Shown piece by piece: positions 1 to 7,059 of a DNA stretch of 8,124 nucleotides. The notes below the pieces were generated by a model. That model saw only the letters and a program-made list of their open reading frames with translations, was not told where the DNA came from and did no database searches. Each line of letters starts with the position of its first letter. Position 1 is the first letter of the stretch. Position numbers and translations under genes: made by a program. Origin of the DNA: Nitrospirota bacterium (GTDB taxonomy: Bacteria; Nitrospirota; Nitrospiria; Nitrospirales; NS-4); assembly GCA_005877565.1 (NCBI GenBank), contig VBOK01000032.1, forward strand, positions 1 through 8,124. The letters are read 5' to 3'.

Positions 1-893
1 TAGAAGGCCCGTTCCTCGTCATTCTTAGCAGCCAAATACAGGTAGGCCCCGATCAGACCGGTGATGAACCCGCCGAAGACCACATTGCCGACCGTGCGGT
101 GGATGTTCAGCGGCCACCAACTGTAGTTGTTCATCTTGTCCCACAGGGTCGCCGTGGTCTCGATGAACGTCTTGAGGTCCATGCCCCCCTCTGCAAACTT
201 GGCCGGGGTGTTCATAAACGCCGTCGGGCCGTCGATCACGATGAGCGTGGCCAAGCCGATGATGTTCAGGAGCACTCCAAGCGCGATGTGCCGGAGCTTC
301 TTGGGACCCTGCAAGGCATCCCAGGTGTACCAGTAGAGATAGAGCACGATCGTCTCAAAGATAAAGAGCAGGGGATACATGACGGCGAAGACGGCGAAGA
401 AGTGCCCGATCAACCACGCCGTCAACTGAGGATAGGTAGCCAGCAGCACAAAGATGAAGAGGCCGCCGGTCAGCGCCGTCATGCTGTAGAGGATCACCGT
501 GACCTTGGTGACTTCCTTGGCCAGTCGCTCGTACCGGGTATCCTGGTTCTTCCAGCCCAGAATCTCGCTGACCACCACGAAGATCGGTGCCCCCAGGATG
601 AACGCCGCGAACAGGATATGGAGCTGGGCCACGATCCAGACGGCCCCACGGTTTCCTATGTAGGGAAACTCGTGCGCCTTGGGCTCAGGGAGCTGGGCGT
701 AGGCGACGGCTGTTCCGACGAACAGAAGCCCCGTTACGATCAGTACGACATTGAGAACGCCGCTCAGCCGGGACTTCGCCCATCTCACCCGACCCGCCCC
801 GGCTATCGACCCATTGCACGATGATGGCAATGGGTGCCCCGGACGCGTCCTTTCCACGAGGTCAGCCGCGGGCGCTTGTTGCCAGGTCTTCAT
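1..893 (-). CDS. CydA-like cytochrome bd-type quinol oxidase subunit I (3' end outside the window)
   Basis: Reading the minus strand from the ATG at 893-891 gives 297 codons without a stop to the window edge, so the C-terminus is missing. The protein is strongly hydrophobic. A motif around residues 90-110 (AQLHILFAAFILG) aligns by eye with the first CydA helix and places His92 where E. coli CydA has the haem ligand His19. LFIFETIVLYLYWYTWD (176-192) matches the CydA FFLEST...FFFGWDRL segment, with Glu180 at the E. coli Glu107 position, while the Glu99 position is Met172. NIHRTVGN (263-270) puts His265 at the haem b558 ligand position. CydA family members oxidise quinol in the cytoplasmic membrane. 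This copy has about 70 extra N-terminal residues, including a helix or signal peptide at 44-66 ending AYA. A GTG at 788-786 would give a more typical signal peptide and is a serious alternative start. It lies 40 bases downstream of the cytochrome c gene, in the same direction. Whether it reduces oxygen cannot be judged without the C-terminal half. Confidence 0.82.
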   Translation of the reverse strand, partial: MKTWQQAPAADLVERTRPGHPLPSSCNGSIAGAGRVRWAKSRLSGVLNVVLIVTGLLFVGTAVAYAQLPEPKAHEFPYIGNRGAVWIVAQLHILFAAFILGAPIFVVVSEILGWKNQDTRYERLAKEVTKVTVILYSMTALTGGLFIFVLLATYPQLTAWLIGHFFAVFAVMYPLLFIFETIVLYLYWYTWDALQGPKKLRHIALGVLLNIIGLATLIVIDGPTAFMNTPAKFAEGGMDLKTFIETTATLWDKMNNYSWWPLNIHRTVGNVVFGGFITGLIGAYLYLAAKNDEERAF

Positions 894-933
894 GGCCCTT
901 TCGCTCCCTTTCTATGCTGTTTAACTGCCTCCT

Positions 934-1524
934 CTATTTCCCGTTTTTCTTCGGGGCATTTTTAGCAGGCGCTGCCGCAGCCTTGCTGTCACTGGCCGCT
1001 GGGGTCGCCCCGTCAGTTGCGGACGCAGCCGCTGGCGCCGGTTTCCCGAGTTCGGTCAGCGGGACCCACTCCTTCCTGGCCACATCGTAGCCCATCCCCT
1101 TGAGCCCGAAGTTCCGCTCGTAGGCCATGGCCTTCCACCGGTCCTCCTCGGGTAGCTTGCTCTTCCAGGACTTCATCTTGGTGTTGGGCACCCCTTCCGA
1201 GATCCGCCAGAACCAGACGCTGTCGGAGTAGAGCTTCATCCGCTCGGTCTTGCGGAAGTCCCGGGCGCCTGCCTTGACCGGCTTGCCGTCCTTGCCGTGG
1301 CAGGACGAGCAATTCACGTCGATGTTTTTGACCCCTTCGAAAATCTCCTTGCCCTCAGCGATGATCTTTTCATCGGCCCACCACCCAGCCGGCATGTGTT
1401 TGTCGGCGTATTCCGGAGGAGCAGGTGGAGGGGGCTGGATTGGCCCTTCCTCCTCACCGCACCCCGCAAGGATGAGTCCAAAACTTCCGATGATGGCTAG
1501 TACCGTCAGGTTTGTGATCTTCAT
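934..1524 (-). CDS. Monohaem cytochrome c lipoprotein
   Basis: A 196-residue protein starting at the ATG at 1524-1522. An upstream in-frame start at 1566 exists but would put 14 extra residues before the signal peptide. The N-terminus is a lipoprotein signal with lipobox LAGC (Cys22), so the protein should be lipid-anchored on the outer face of a membrane. A Pro-rich linker (30-37) leads to one class I cytochrome c domain. The CSSCH motif at 72-76 binds haem c, and the GVPNTKM stretch puts Met117 in the position of the distal ligand. The last 35 or so residues are Ala/Pro/Lys-rich and probably disordered. The CydA-like gene follows after 40 bases, so the likely role is to pass electrons to or from that membrane complex. 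The electron-transfer role is well supported by the motif; the partner is inferred from position. A GGGGGAGG purine run lies only 2 bases before the ATG and AAGGAG lies 13 bases before it, so the ribosome site is not ideally spaced. Confidence 0.88.
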   Translation of the reverse strand: MKITNLTVLAIIGSFGLILAGCGEEEGPIQPPPPAPPEYADKHMPAGWWADEKIIAEGKEIFEGVKNIDVNCSSCHGKDGKPVKAGARDFRKTERMKLYSDSVWFWRISEGVPNTKMKSWKSKLPEEDRWKAMAYERNFGLKGMGYDVARKEWVPLTELGKPAPAAASATDGATPAASDSKAAAAPAKNAPKKNGK

Positions 1525-1636
1525 AGCCTCCCCCAAGCTCCTTCCCTCTCCGCAAATCTCTCGCATAAAAAAGACGCTTTCCTTCAGGGCGTCACGCCCC
1601 CGAAGTCAAGCGCCTGAGTCCACGTTCCTCTTGTGC

Positions 1637-2257
1637 TCAACGTTTCTTTCCGCGTCGTTTCGGAACCGCCTTGGCCTGCTGACGCCGGGCCCAGGCGACC
1701 CCGGCACCGATGGCCGCCAAGGCCAGTATTCCCCCCACCCCATACAACCAGTATGAGGACGCCTCCGCTGTCTCAACCAGTCCCCCGACCCCGGAGATCG
1801 GCGACCGTTCCAGTTCAGGGCCGAAGTTCACTCTCGCTTCTCGTTCGGTCCGCCGGTCGTTCGGATCAAACTCAGCCCGAAACTTTTTGCCCTCGTCGAC
1901 TCCAGATCGCTCGTCCTTGATCGAGACGTGAATGGGGTCCCCTACATTGTGGTTATGCAGGTGGAGGACCACCTTGTAGAATCCGCTTCCATCTGCGTAG
2001 GTGTTGACGGGATCAACGCTCCGGTCGCGCAGGTCCCGCGCCTGCACCCGAACGTCCTTGACCGGCTTCCCATCCTTGTCCCGCACATAGCCTGAGATGG
2101 TGAACCGGTGATCGGTCTCGTGGGTGGCCCAAGCTGGGTATGGAACGATGAGTCCAACCAGACCGAAAAAAACCGCCGCGCCACCCCACGACGGTCCCGA
2201 CGGCAACACCTTGAAAATAGTCTGTCCAACTCTGCTAAAGTCCGGCCTATCTAACAC
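1637..2257 (-). CDS. Exported, membrane-anchored protein with carboxypeptidase-regulatory-like domain
   Basis: A 206-residue protein with a GTG start at 2257-2255, preceded about 7 bases upstream by AAAGGTGG. Residues about 26-44 form a signal peptide ending PAWA. The mature part opens with HETDHRFTISGYVRDKDGKP, which resembles the start of the CarboxypepD_reg-like beta-sandwich fold (about 52-115), then carries a His-rich HLHNHN (99-104) that could bind metal. A charged stretch (118-142) follows. A C-terminal helix (about 171-190) followed by a basic tail (RRQQAKAVPKRRGKKR) anchors it with the C-terminus inside. No catalytic motif is visible, so a binding or structural role in the envelope is more likely than an enzyme. 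It lies 112 bases upstream of the cytochrome c gene on the same strand, which suggests it belongs with the electron-transfer unit, but this is positional inference only. A GTG at 2209-2207 is an alternative start (see the candidate promoter). Confidence 0.8.
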   Translation of the reverse strand: MLDRPDFSRVGQTIFKVLPSGPSWGGAAVFFGLVGLIVPYPAWATHETDHRFTISGYVRDKDGKPVKDVRVQARDLRDRSVDPVNTYADGSGFYKVVLHLHNHNVGDPIHVSIKDERSGVDEGKKFRAEFDPNDRRTEREARVNFGPELERSPISGVGGLVETAEASSYWLYGVGGILALAAIGAGVAWARRQQAKAVPKRRGKKR

Positions 2258-2276
2258 AGGTGTCCACCTTTGTCAA
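2248..2276 (-). promoter_or_regulatory. Candidate promoter near the start of the gene at 2257
   Basis: On the minus strand a perfect TTGACA (2276-2271) is followed after 17 bases by TAGATA (2253-2248), a weak -10. A small inverted repeat AGGTG-TC-CACCT sits in the spacer and overlaps the ribosome site of the GTG start. If this promoter is real, transcription starts near 2241, downstream of the GTG at 2257, which would require the GTG at 2209 as start. The two readings conflict, so confidence is low. Confidence 0.25.
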
Positions 2277-2337
2277 TAAAATCAGTCCGCCAATACCCCC
2301 TGCCTAAACGGCTTAGAAAACAGGACTAACCCGTAAG

Positions 2338-3144
2338 CTAAGAGTGTGCCTGCGAGGACACGGCCAGCCCGAAAATGTCGGCATAGGCGGCGGCCAGCAT
2401 GCTCCCGGAAACCGCCACCCCGAGGGCCCCGCCCACCATCATTCCGCTCACTACCCCGATCACCATACCCAGGTTGACCGTGAGGCCCATCTCAGGGACT
2501 GCGAAGGGCAGCTCATCCAGGTTCACCTCCGGGAAAACACCGGAAAGTCCATAGCCGATCGGTATGCCCAGAACACCGGCTCCGATTATGCCGCCGACGC
2601 CGATCAGGAGGAGCATCACCAGTGTCAATCCAAAGACACCCCACCAGTGCTTGTTCACGACCCGGCGGCTTCCTTCAAGCGCCTGCCTGACCCCCATTCG
2701 CCGATCCACAATCAGCAGGTAGGAAAAGGTATAGGCAACGAGCAAGTAGATGCCGGGAAGGACCAAGAAAGCGAACCCGATGATAATGAGAAGCAGACCG
2801 ATGAGGGTACACCAGACCAATTGAGCCGTCGTCGTCCAGTCTGGGAAAAAATCGCGGAACGCCGCGTTCCCGTCCCTGGGATGCTTCCACGTGACGATGG
2901 CCAACCCGGCGAACATGACGACCTGGATCATGATGCTGAGCACTTGCCCGACGACGGGCGCCAGCAGCGGGACGGCCTGTGAGGCAAACGTCAACGCCAG
3001 CGTGAATCCGAGAAACCCAACCGGATTGTCCGTAAAGGCCTCCCAGCCCTGCCGGAGGTATTCGAAGGTGTTGACGGTATAGCCGCGCGCGAGGATGTCT
3101 TCAAGGGAGCGGGTGCGGGAAGCTGTGCTGTCGTCGGCCATCAC
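2338..3144 (-). CDS. Polytopic membrane protein, YciC/DUF975-like
   Basis: A 268-residue integral membrane protein. The first codon is GTG (3144-3142), directly followed by an in-frame ATG (3141-3139); either may start it. After a hydrophilic N-terminus (1-40), hydrophobic segments lie near 43-60, 63-85, 107-129, 131-147, 168-190 and 226-260. The LPGIYLLVAYTFSYLLIVDR stretch (129-148), followed by ALEGSRRVVNKHWW (155-168), is the hallmark of the DUF975/YciC/glycerophosphodiester-phosphodiesterase-membrane-domain group: a Pro-Gly helix, a short amphipathic segment with a conserved Ser-Arg, then another helix. No catalytic residues are recognisable and the molecular function of the group is not established. 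It starts about 30 bases after the small HpnH-linked gene, so it is probably co-transcribed with hpnH. A role in membrane organisation would fit but is speculation. Confidence 0.78.
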   Translation of the reverse strand: MMADDSTASRTRSLEDILARGYTVNTFEYLRQGWEAFTDNPVGFLGFTLALTFASQAVPLLAPVVGQVLSIMIQVVMFAGLAIVTWKHPRDGNAAFRDFFPDWTTTAQLVWCTLIGLLLIIIGFAFLVLPGIYLLVAYTFSYLLIVDRRMGVRQALEGSRRVVNKHWWGVFGLTLVMLLLIGVGGIIGAGVLGIPIGYGLSGVFPEVNLDELPFAVPEMGLTVNLGMVIGVVSGMMVGGALGVAVSGSMLAAAYADIFGLAVSSQAHS

Positions 3145-3173
3145 CGCTGGAGGCCTCTCGGAGACGGAGTGGA

Positions 3174-3572
3174 TTACAAGTGGCCGCGGGCCTGGGCTTC
3201 CGCCGCGATGCGCGCGGCTTCCGCCGTGCGCTCCGATTCCTTCTTTTTGACCCAGGCCTCCCAGGACTTCCCGGACGCGGTGTCTTCGCCGGTAAAGGCG
3301 ATCGCCACGATGTCAGCGTAGGAAATCTTCAGCTCGCCGGGCTGGCCCTGGGGAAAGATCTGCAGGAACGGCGGCGAAGCCAACGCCTTGCGATTGAAAA
3401 TGTACCCCTTGATCTTTTGTCCGGAGGTCAGTTCCAGCGTCACATCGCCGCGGTAGTCGAAGGCGAGCTCGACAGCTTCTCGCAGCTCTGCTTCGTTCGC
3501 CGGCCGGAAGATCCGGCCTTCAACGGAAGGGGCACTGGTGTTGTGGGGCTGAGCGTCAGGCACAATGAGCAA
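3174..3572 (-). CDS. Small conserved soluble protein encoded next to HpnH
   Basis: Up to 132 residues, predicted soluble, with no signal peptide. The longest reading starts at TTG (3572-3570), 4 bases after the hpnH stop; a GTG at 3563-3561 is equally plausible. Neither has a clear ribosome site, so translation is probably coupled to hpnH. Residues 43-62 (DVTLELTSGQKIKGYIFNRK) and 80-95 (ELKISYADIVAIAFTG) look like a small beta-barrel resembling Sm/PRC-type folds. EDTASGKSWEAWVKKKE (96-112) is the most distinctive motif, followed by an Ala/Glu-rich helix. From memory, proteins with the same TG-x-DTA-x-GKSWE-x-WVKK signature occur beside hopanoid radical-SAM genes in several phyla, which would make it a conserved hopanoid-locus partner. 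I could not check this here. The biochemical role is unknown. Confidence 0.75.
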   Translation of the reverse strand: MLIVPDAQPHNTSAPSVEGRIFRPANEAELREAVELAFDYRGDVTLELTSGQKIKGYIFNRKALASPPFLQIFPQGQPGELKISYADIVAIAFTGEDTASGKSWEAWVKKKESERTAEAARIAAEAQARGHL

Positions 3573-3576
3573 ACAA

Positions 3577-4593
<1,017 letters not shown>

Positions 4594-4626
4594 CCTGCTG
4601 GGCTCCTTGGTGACAGTTGGGGAAGG

Positions 4627-4656
4627 ACTCTATCACCCCCGAAGCATCAGCGTCAA
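4627..4656 (-). promoter_or_regulatory. Candidate sigma-70 promoter of the hpnH operon
   Basis: On the minus strand TTGACG (4656-4651) and TAGAGT (4632-4627) are 18 bases apart. They match five and four of the six bases of the -35 and -10 consensus. Transcription would begin about 4620, giving a leader of about 27 bases that contains the AAGGAG site of hpnH. Judged by eye from sequence only. Confidence 0.5.
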
Positions 4657-4671
4657 TGCTTGCTTGTCAGA

Positions 4672-4687
4672 ACACCCGTCAGGGTGT
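4672..4687. repeat. Perfect 6-bp inverted repeat in the divergent hpnH/4705 promoter region
   Basis: ACACCC (4672-4677) and GGGTGT (4682-4687) are exact inverted copies separated by GTCA. The repeat lies just upstream of the TGCTAGACT extended -10 sequence of the plus-strand gene and 16 bases beyond the -35 box of hpnH. It could be an operator for either promoter. No regulator is encoded nearby. Confidence 0.35.
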
Positions 4688-4695
4688 GCTAGACT
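4687..4695 (+). promoter_or_regulatory. Candidate extended -10 promoter for the gene at 4705
   Basis: TGCTAGACT has the TGn extension followed by TAGACT, which matches the -10 consensus at four of six bases. A weak -35-like TTGTCA lies at 4664-4669, but with a long 20-base spacer. Transcription from this box would start at about 4701-4704, at or within 4 bases of the ATG at 4705, and no Shine-Dalgarno sequence precedes that ATG. Confidence 0.35.
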
Positions 4696-4704
4696 CTACC
4701 CCCT

Positions 4705-5055
4705 ATGATCGATCCGGCCAAGATCGAAGCGGGCCGCGAGCTGGACAGACTGATCGCGGAAACGGTGATGGGGCTCAAGCCGGGAGAGTCGATCCCGCCC
4801 TACTCCACTGACATCGCGGCCGCCTGGACGGTGGTCGAAACCATGATCCACAAAGATGGGGCCTACTTCGGCGCGCCACATTTCAAGCACAAGCACCAGA
4901 ACCTCGCCTCGCTCGGCTACCCCGAGGGGACCGAGTGTTGGTACTGCGTCATCAACACCAAGCTGCTGAACAAGGTCGTGATCTGCGCCGACACTGCGCC
5001 GCTTGCGATCTGCCGCGTCGCCCTGCTGTGGGCGATCAACCACGGACCGCTCTAA
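4705..5055 (+). CDS. Small soluble protein resembling the phage ABA sandwich domain family
   Basis: A 116-residue protein starting at ATG 4705, transcribed away from hpnH. RELDRLIAETVMG (11-23), PPYSTDIAAAWTVVE (31-45) and CADTAPLAICRVALLWA (94-110) fit the alpha-beta-alpha sandwich family first described from phage proteins, in which PYSTD-x-x-AAW and the C-terminal ADT-x-x-LAICRAAL are typical. The middle holds a His/Lys-rich segment (HFKHKHQN, 59-66) and WYCVI, where two Cys (78, 81) flank Trp and Tyr. No enzyme activity is known for the family; members occur both in prophages and as isolated chromosomal genes, as here. No phage gene surrounds it. The start lacks a ribosome site (see the -10 box at 4687-4695). 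The family assignment is by eye. Confidence 0.75.
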   Translation: MIDPAKIEAGRELDRLIAETVMGLKPGESIPPYSTDIAAAWTVVETMIHKDGAYFGAPHFKHKHQNLASLGYPEGTECWYCVINTKLLNKVVICADTAPLAICRVALLWAINHGPL

Positions 5056-5094
5056 TACCGTTGCACACCGCTTCTCGCGCGCTTCAAGCGTTGT

Positions 5095-5403
5095 CTAGTT
5101 AGGCAGCGCGACGGGTTCACCACCCGTCCTGGTGCGCAGGATCGTGCCACTCCATCCCACCGCCGTGCCCGTGTTGGAATCGGTGAAGGAGACCCCGAGG
5201 AGGCCCTTGTACGTGCCGCTGGCCTGTGGTATCCAGGTGGCGCCCCCGTCGGTGGTGCGCAGGAACTCACCCGACTCTCCCACCACTGTGCCATTGAGGG
5301 CGTCGGTGAAGGAGACCGCGTAGAAGAATTGCGTCAGGCCGCTGGCCGGGGGTGTCTGGGGTGTCCAGGTAACGCCCCCATTGGTGGTGTGCAGGATCAC
5401 ACC
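5095..5403 (-). pseudogene. Out-of-frame 3' tail of the YCF48-repeat gene
   Basis: This minus-strand stretch continues the repeat protein in a different frame from the upstream part. It encodes GVILHTTNGGVTW, two further repeats containing AVSFTDALNGTVVGES and GVSFTDSNTGTAVGWS, and a short terminal GTILRTRTGGEPVALPN before the TAG at 5097-5095. The final unit breaks off after half a repeat, which looks like the natural C-terminus. No start codon with a ribosome site precedes it, so it is not a separate gene. It is the original end of the gene at 6766-5267, detached by the frameshift near 5404-5407. Confidence 0.75.
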
Positions 5404-6592
5404 CCGGAGGTGTCCAGGTGACGCCGCCGTCGATGGTGCGCAGGATCGTGCCCGCCTGGCCCACCGCTGTGCCATTGTTGGCGTCGGTGAAGGAGACGCC
5501 AAAGAGCGCGTCGCTCGTGCCGCTGACCTGGGGTATCCAGGTAACGCCGCCGTCGATGGTGCGCAGGATCGTGCCCGCACTGCCCACCGCTGTGCCATTG
5601 TTGGCGTCGGTGAAGGAGACGCTAAAGAGCGAAACACTCGTGCCGCTGACTTGAGGCATCCAGGTGGCACCCCCATCGGTGGTGCGCACGATCGTGCCCG
5701 CACCGCCCACTGCTGTGCCATTGTTGGCGTCGGTGAAGGAGACGCCAAAGAGCCACTGGCTCGTGCCGCTGACTTGAGGCATCCAGGTGGCACCCCCGTC
5801 GGTGGTGCGCACGATCGTGCCGTCCACTCCTACCGCCGTGCCCGTGCTGGCGTCGGTAAAGGAGACCCAGTTAAGGTCCGCGGTCGTGACGCTAAACTCC
5901 TGGGGTGTCCAGGTGGTGCCCCCGTTGATAGTGTGCACGATCGCGCCGTCCACTCCCACCGCCGTGCCCGTGGCGGCGTCCGTGAAGGAGACGCCCTTGA
6001 GCGAAACACCCGTGCCGCTGGCCTGGGGTGTCCAGGTGGCGCCCCCGTCGGTGGTGCGCAGGATCGTGCCCGACACTCCCACCGCCGTGCCCGTGGTGGC
6101 GTCGGTAAAGGAGACGCTAAAGAGCGAAACACTCGTGCCGCTGGCCTGGGGTGTCCAGGTGGCGCCCCCGTCGGTGGTGCGCACGATCGTGCCCGCACCG
6201 CCCACTGCTGTGCCATTGTTGGCGTCGGTGAAGGAGACGCCTGTGAGGGTCTGGAACGTGCCGCTGGCTTGGGGTGTCCAGGTGGCGCCCCCGTCGATGG
6301 TGTGCACGATCGTGCCGTCTTCGCCCACCGCTGTGCCCGTGGCGGCGGCGGTGAAGGAAACGCCGCGGAGGTTCTTGGTCGTGCCGCTGACCTGGGGTGT
6401 CCAGGTGGCGCCCCCATCGGTGGTGCGCAAGGTGACACCGCCGTCGGTGGTGCGCAGGATCGTGCCCGCACCGCCCACTGCTGTGCCATTGTTGGCGTCG
6501 GTGAAGGAGACGCCAGAGAGCCACTGGCTCGCGCCGCCGATGGACTGGAAGCTCCAGCTAGCGCCCCCGTCGGTGGTACGCAGGATCGTGCC
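5098..6592 (-). repeat. Tandem array of about 123-bp YCF48-type repeat units
   Basis: About a dozen in-frame-length units (41 codons, with local variants of 42 and 44) lie head to tail. Many neighbours are nearly identical over the Asp-box half (for example the TTDGGATW-encoding blocks), while the nine residues after TPQ vary. Because the unit length is a multiple of three, every frame on both strands is largely stop-free, which creates long spurious ORFs on the plus strand. Two irregular junctions occur, at about 6430-6450 and 5404-5407. Confidence 0.9.
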
Positions 6593-6766
6593 CGCTGCGC
6601 CCACCGCGAACACGGTGTTGGCGTCCACCGCCGCAGTTGCATAGAGCCAATTCCCCTGGGGCCGCGGGTTCTGCCAGAACCAACCGGAATCGGCCATAGC
6701 TAGGCGGCCCAGTAGCGTCAGTCCCAGGCTCACGGCCAAAATGCTCAATCTCAGATGACGCGCCAT
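5267..6766 (-). CDS. Exported YCF48/Asp-box repeat protein, truncated by a frameshift
   Basis: The ATG at 6766-6764 is preceded by AGAAGGGG at good spacing. A start 144 bases upstream (6910) only adds an unlikely leader. Residues 1-25 are a signal peptide ending AMA, so the product is exported. After a divergent first unit (DSGWFWQNPRPQG...VFAVGAA), about nine units of 41 residues follow with the consensus GTILRTTDGGATWTPQ-(x)9-VSFTDANNGTAVG. The TTDGGATW core is an Asp-box/BNR motif as in the YCF48/HCF136 photosystem-II assembly factor family, which forms beta-propellers. Outside phototrophs such proteins are secreted or surface-bound and their ligands are mostly unknown. At about 5404-5407 the frame changes, and the present reading runs into 43 or so unrelated residues (CDPAHHQWGRYL...) to a stop at 5269-5267, giving 499 residues. 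The intact gene would have ended at 5095. It converges on the gene ending at 5055 with no evident terminator between. Confidence 0.8.
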   Translation of the reverse strand: MARHLRLSILAVSLGLTLLGRLAMADSGWFWQNPRPQGNWLYATAAVDANTVFAVGAAGTILRTTDGGASWSFQSIGGASQWLSGVSFTDANNGTAVGGAGTILRTTDGGVTLRTTDGGATWTPQVSGTTKNLRGVSFTAAATGTAVGEDGTIVHTIDGGATWTPQASGTFQTLTGVSFTDANNGTAVGGAGTIVRTTDGGATWTPQASGTSVSLFSVSFTDATTGTAVGVSGTILRTTDGGATWTPQASGTGVSLKGVSFTDAATGTAVGVDGAIVHTINGGTTWTPQEFSVTTADLNWVSFTDASTGTAVGVDGTIVRTTDGGATWMPQVSGTSQWLFGVSFTDANNGTAVGGAGTIVRTTDGGATWMPQVSGTSVSLFSVSFTDANNGTAVGSAGTILRTIDGGVTWIPQVSGTSDALFGVSFTDANNGTAVGQAGTILRTIDGGVTWTPPGCDPAHHQWGRYLDTPDTPGQRPDAILLRGLLHRRPQWHSGGRVG

Positions 6767-6924
6767 GATGACCCCTTCTGAGTGAAACGTCAGCGTGACC
6801 AGCCCCCAACGGGAACCCCGAAGGCCAGAAGGAGTCCTGGCGGCTTTGGGGTGCTCACGATATCTCGGCAATGCCCACCGCAGAATCTTCTCACCAGTGA
6901 CTGACAGCATGTGGATGATGCGGT

Positions 6925-6952
6925 CTTACCGGAATCAGGTAAGAACCTGATT
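6925..6952. other. Overlapping, mutually exclusive hairpins
   Basis: CTTACC (6925-6930) pairs with GGTAAG (6938-6943) around a 7-base loop. Overlapping it, AATCAGGT (6933-6940) pairs perfectly with ACCTGATT (6945-6952) around AAGA. Only one can form at a time in an RNA. No T-run follows on either strand, so neither is a plain terminator. They lie about 160 bases upstream of the YCF48-repeat gene. Confidence 0.5.
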
Positions 6953-7009
6953 ATCTGGTGAGAGAATCCCTGAGACGGGAGGCATGAAAAAGGGGACAGC
7001 TCAGGCAGC

Positions 7010-7059
7010 TTTTCTGAAGACAGAAAACAAGCCGCTCCCCTCTTGAAGCAAGTGAGGGG
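7010..7059 (-). terminator. Hairpin pair downstream of the tRNA-Cys fragment, possible tRNA terminator
   Basis: On the minus strand, immediately after the tRNA 3' end, CCCCTC (7059-7054) pairs with GAGGGG (7042-7037) and the stem is extended inward by CTTG/CAAG. A second stem, TTTTCTG/CAGAAAA around TCTT (7027-7010), follows at once. T-rich stretches (TTGTTTTCT, and TTTTT further on at 6992-6988) give it the look of a weak factor-independent terminator that would have served the intact tRNA gene. Confidence 0.4.

Noticed and set aside
99..824. Plus-strand ORF of 241 codons
   Set aside because: It is charged, low-quality sequence antisense to the CydA-like gene, which has aligned haem-ligand motifs and membrane helices.
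5056..5094. Possible bidirectional terminator between the convergent genes
   Set aside because: Only a 5-bp CGCTT/AAGCG stem with a 12-base loop and no T-run is present.
5098..6592. CRISPR array
   Set aside because: The 123-bp repeats are coding, translate to Asp-box units, and do not alternate with unique spacers of constant length.
5381..6703. Long plus-strand ORF of 440 codons over the repeat region
   Set aside because: It is antisense to the YCF48 array. The repeat unit is a multiple of three, which keeps several frames open by itself; the minus strand has the signal peptide, ribosome site and recognised Asp-box motif.
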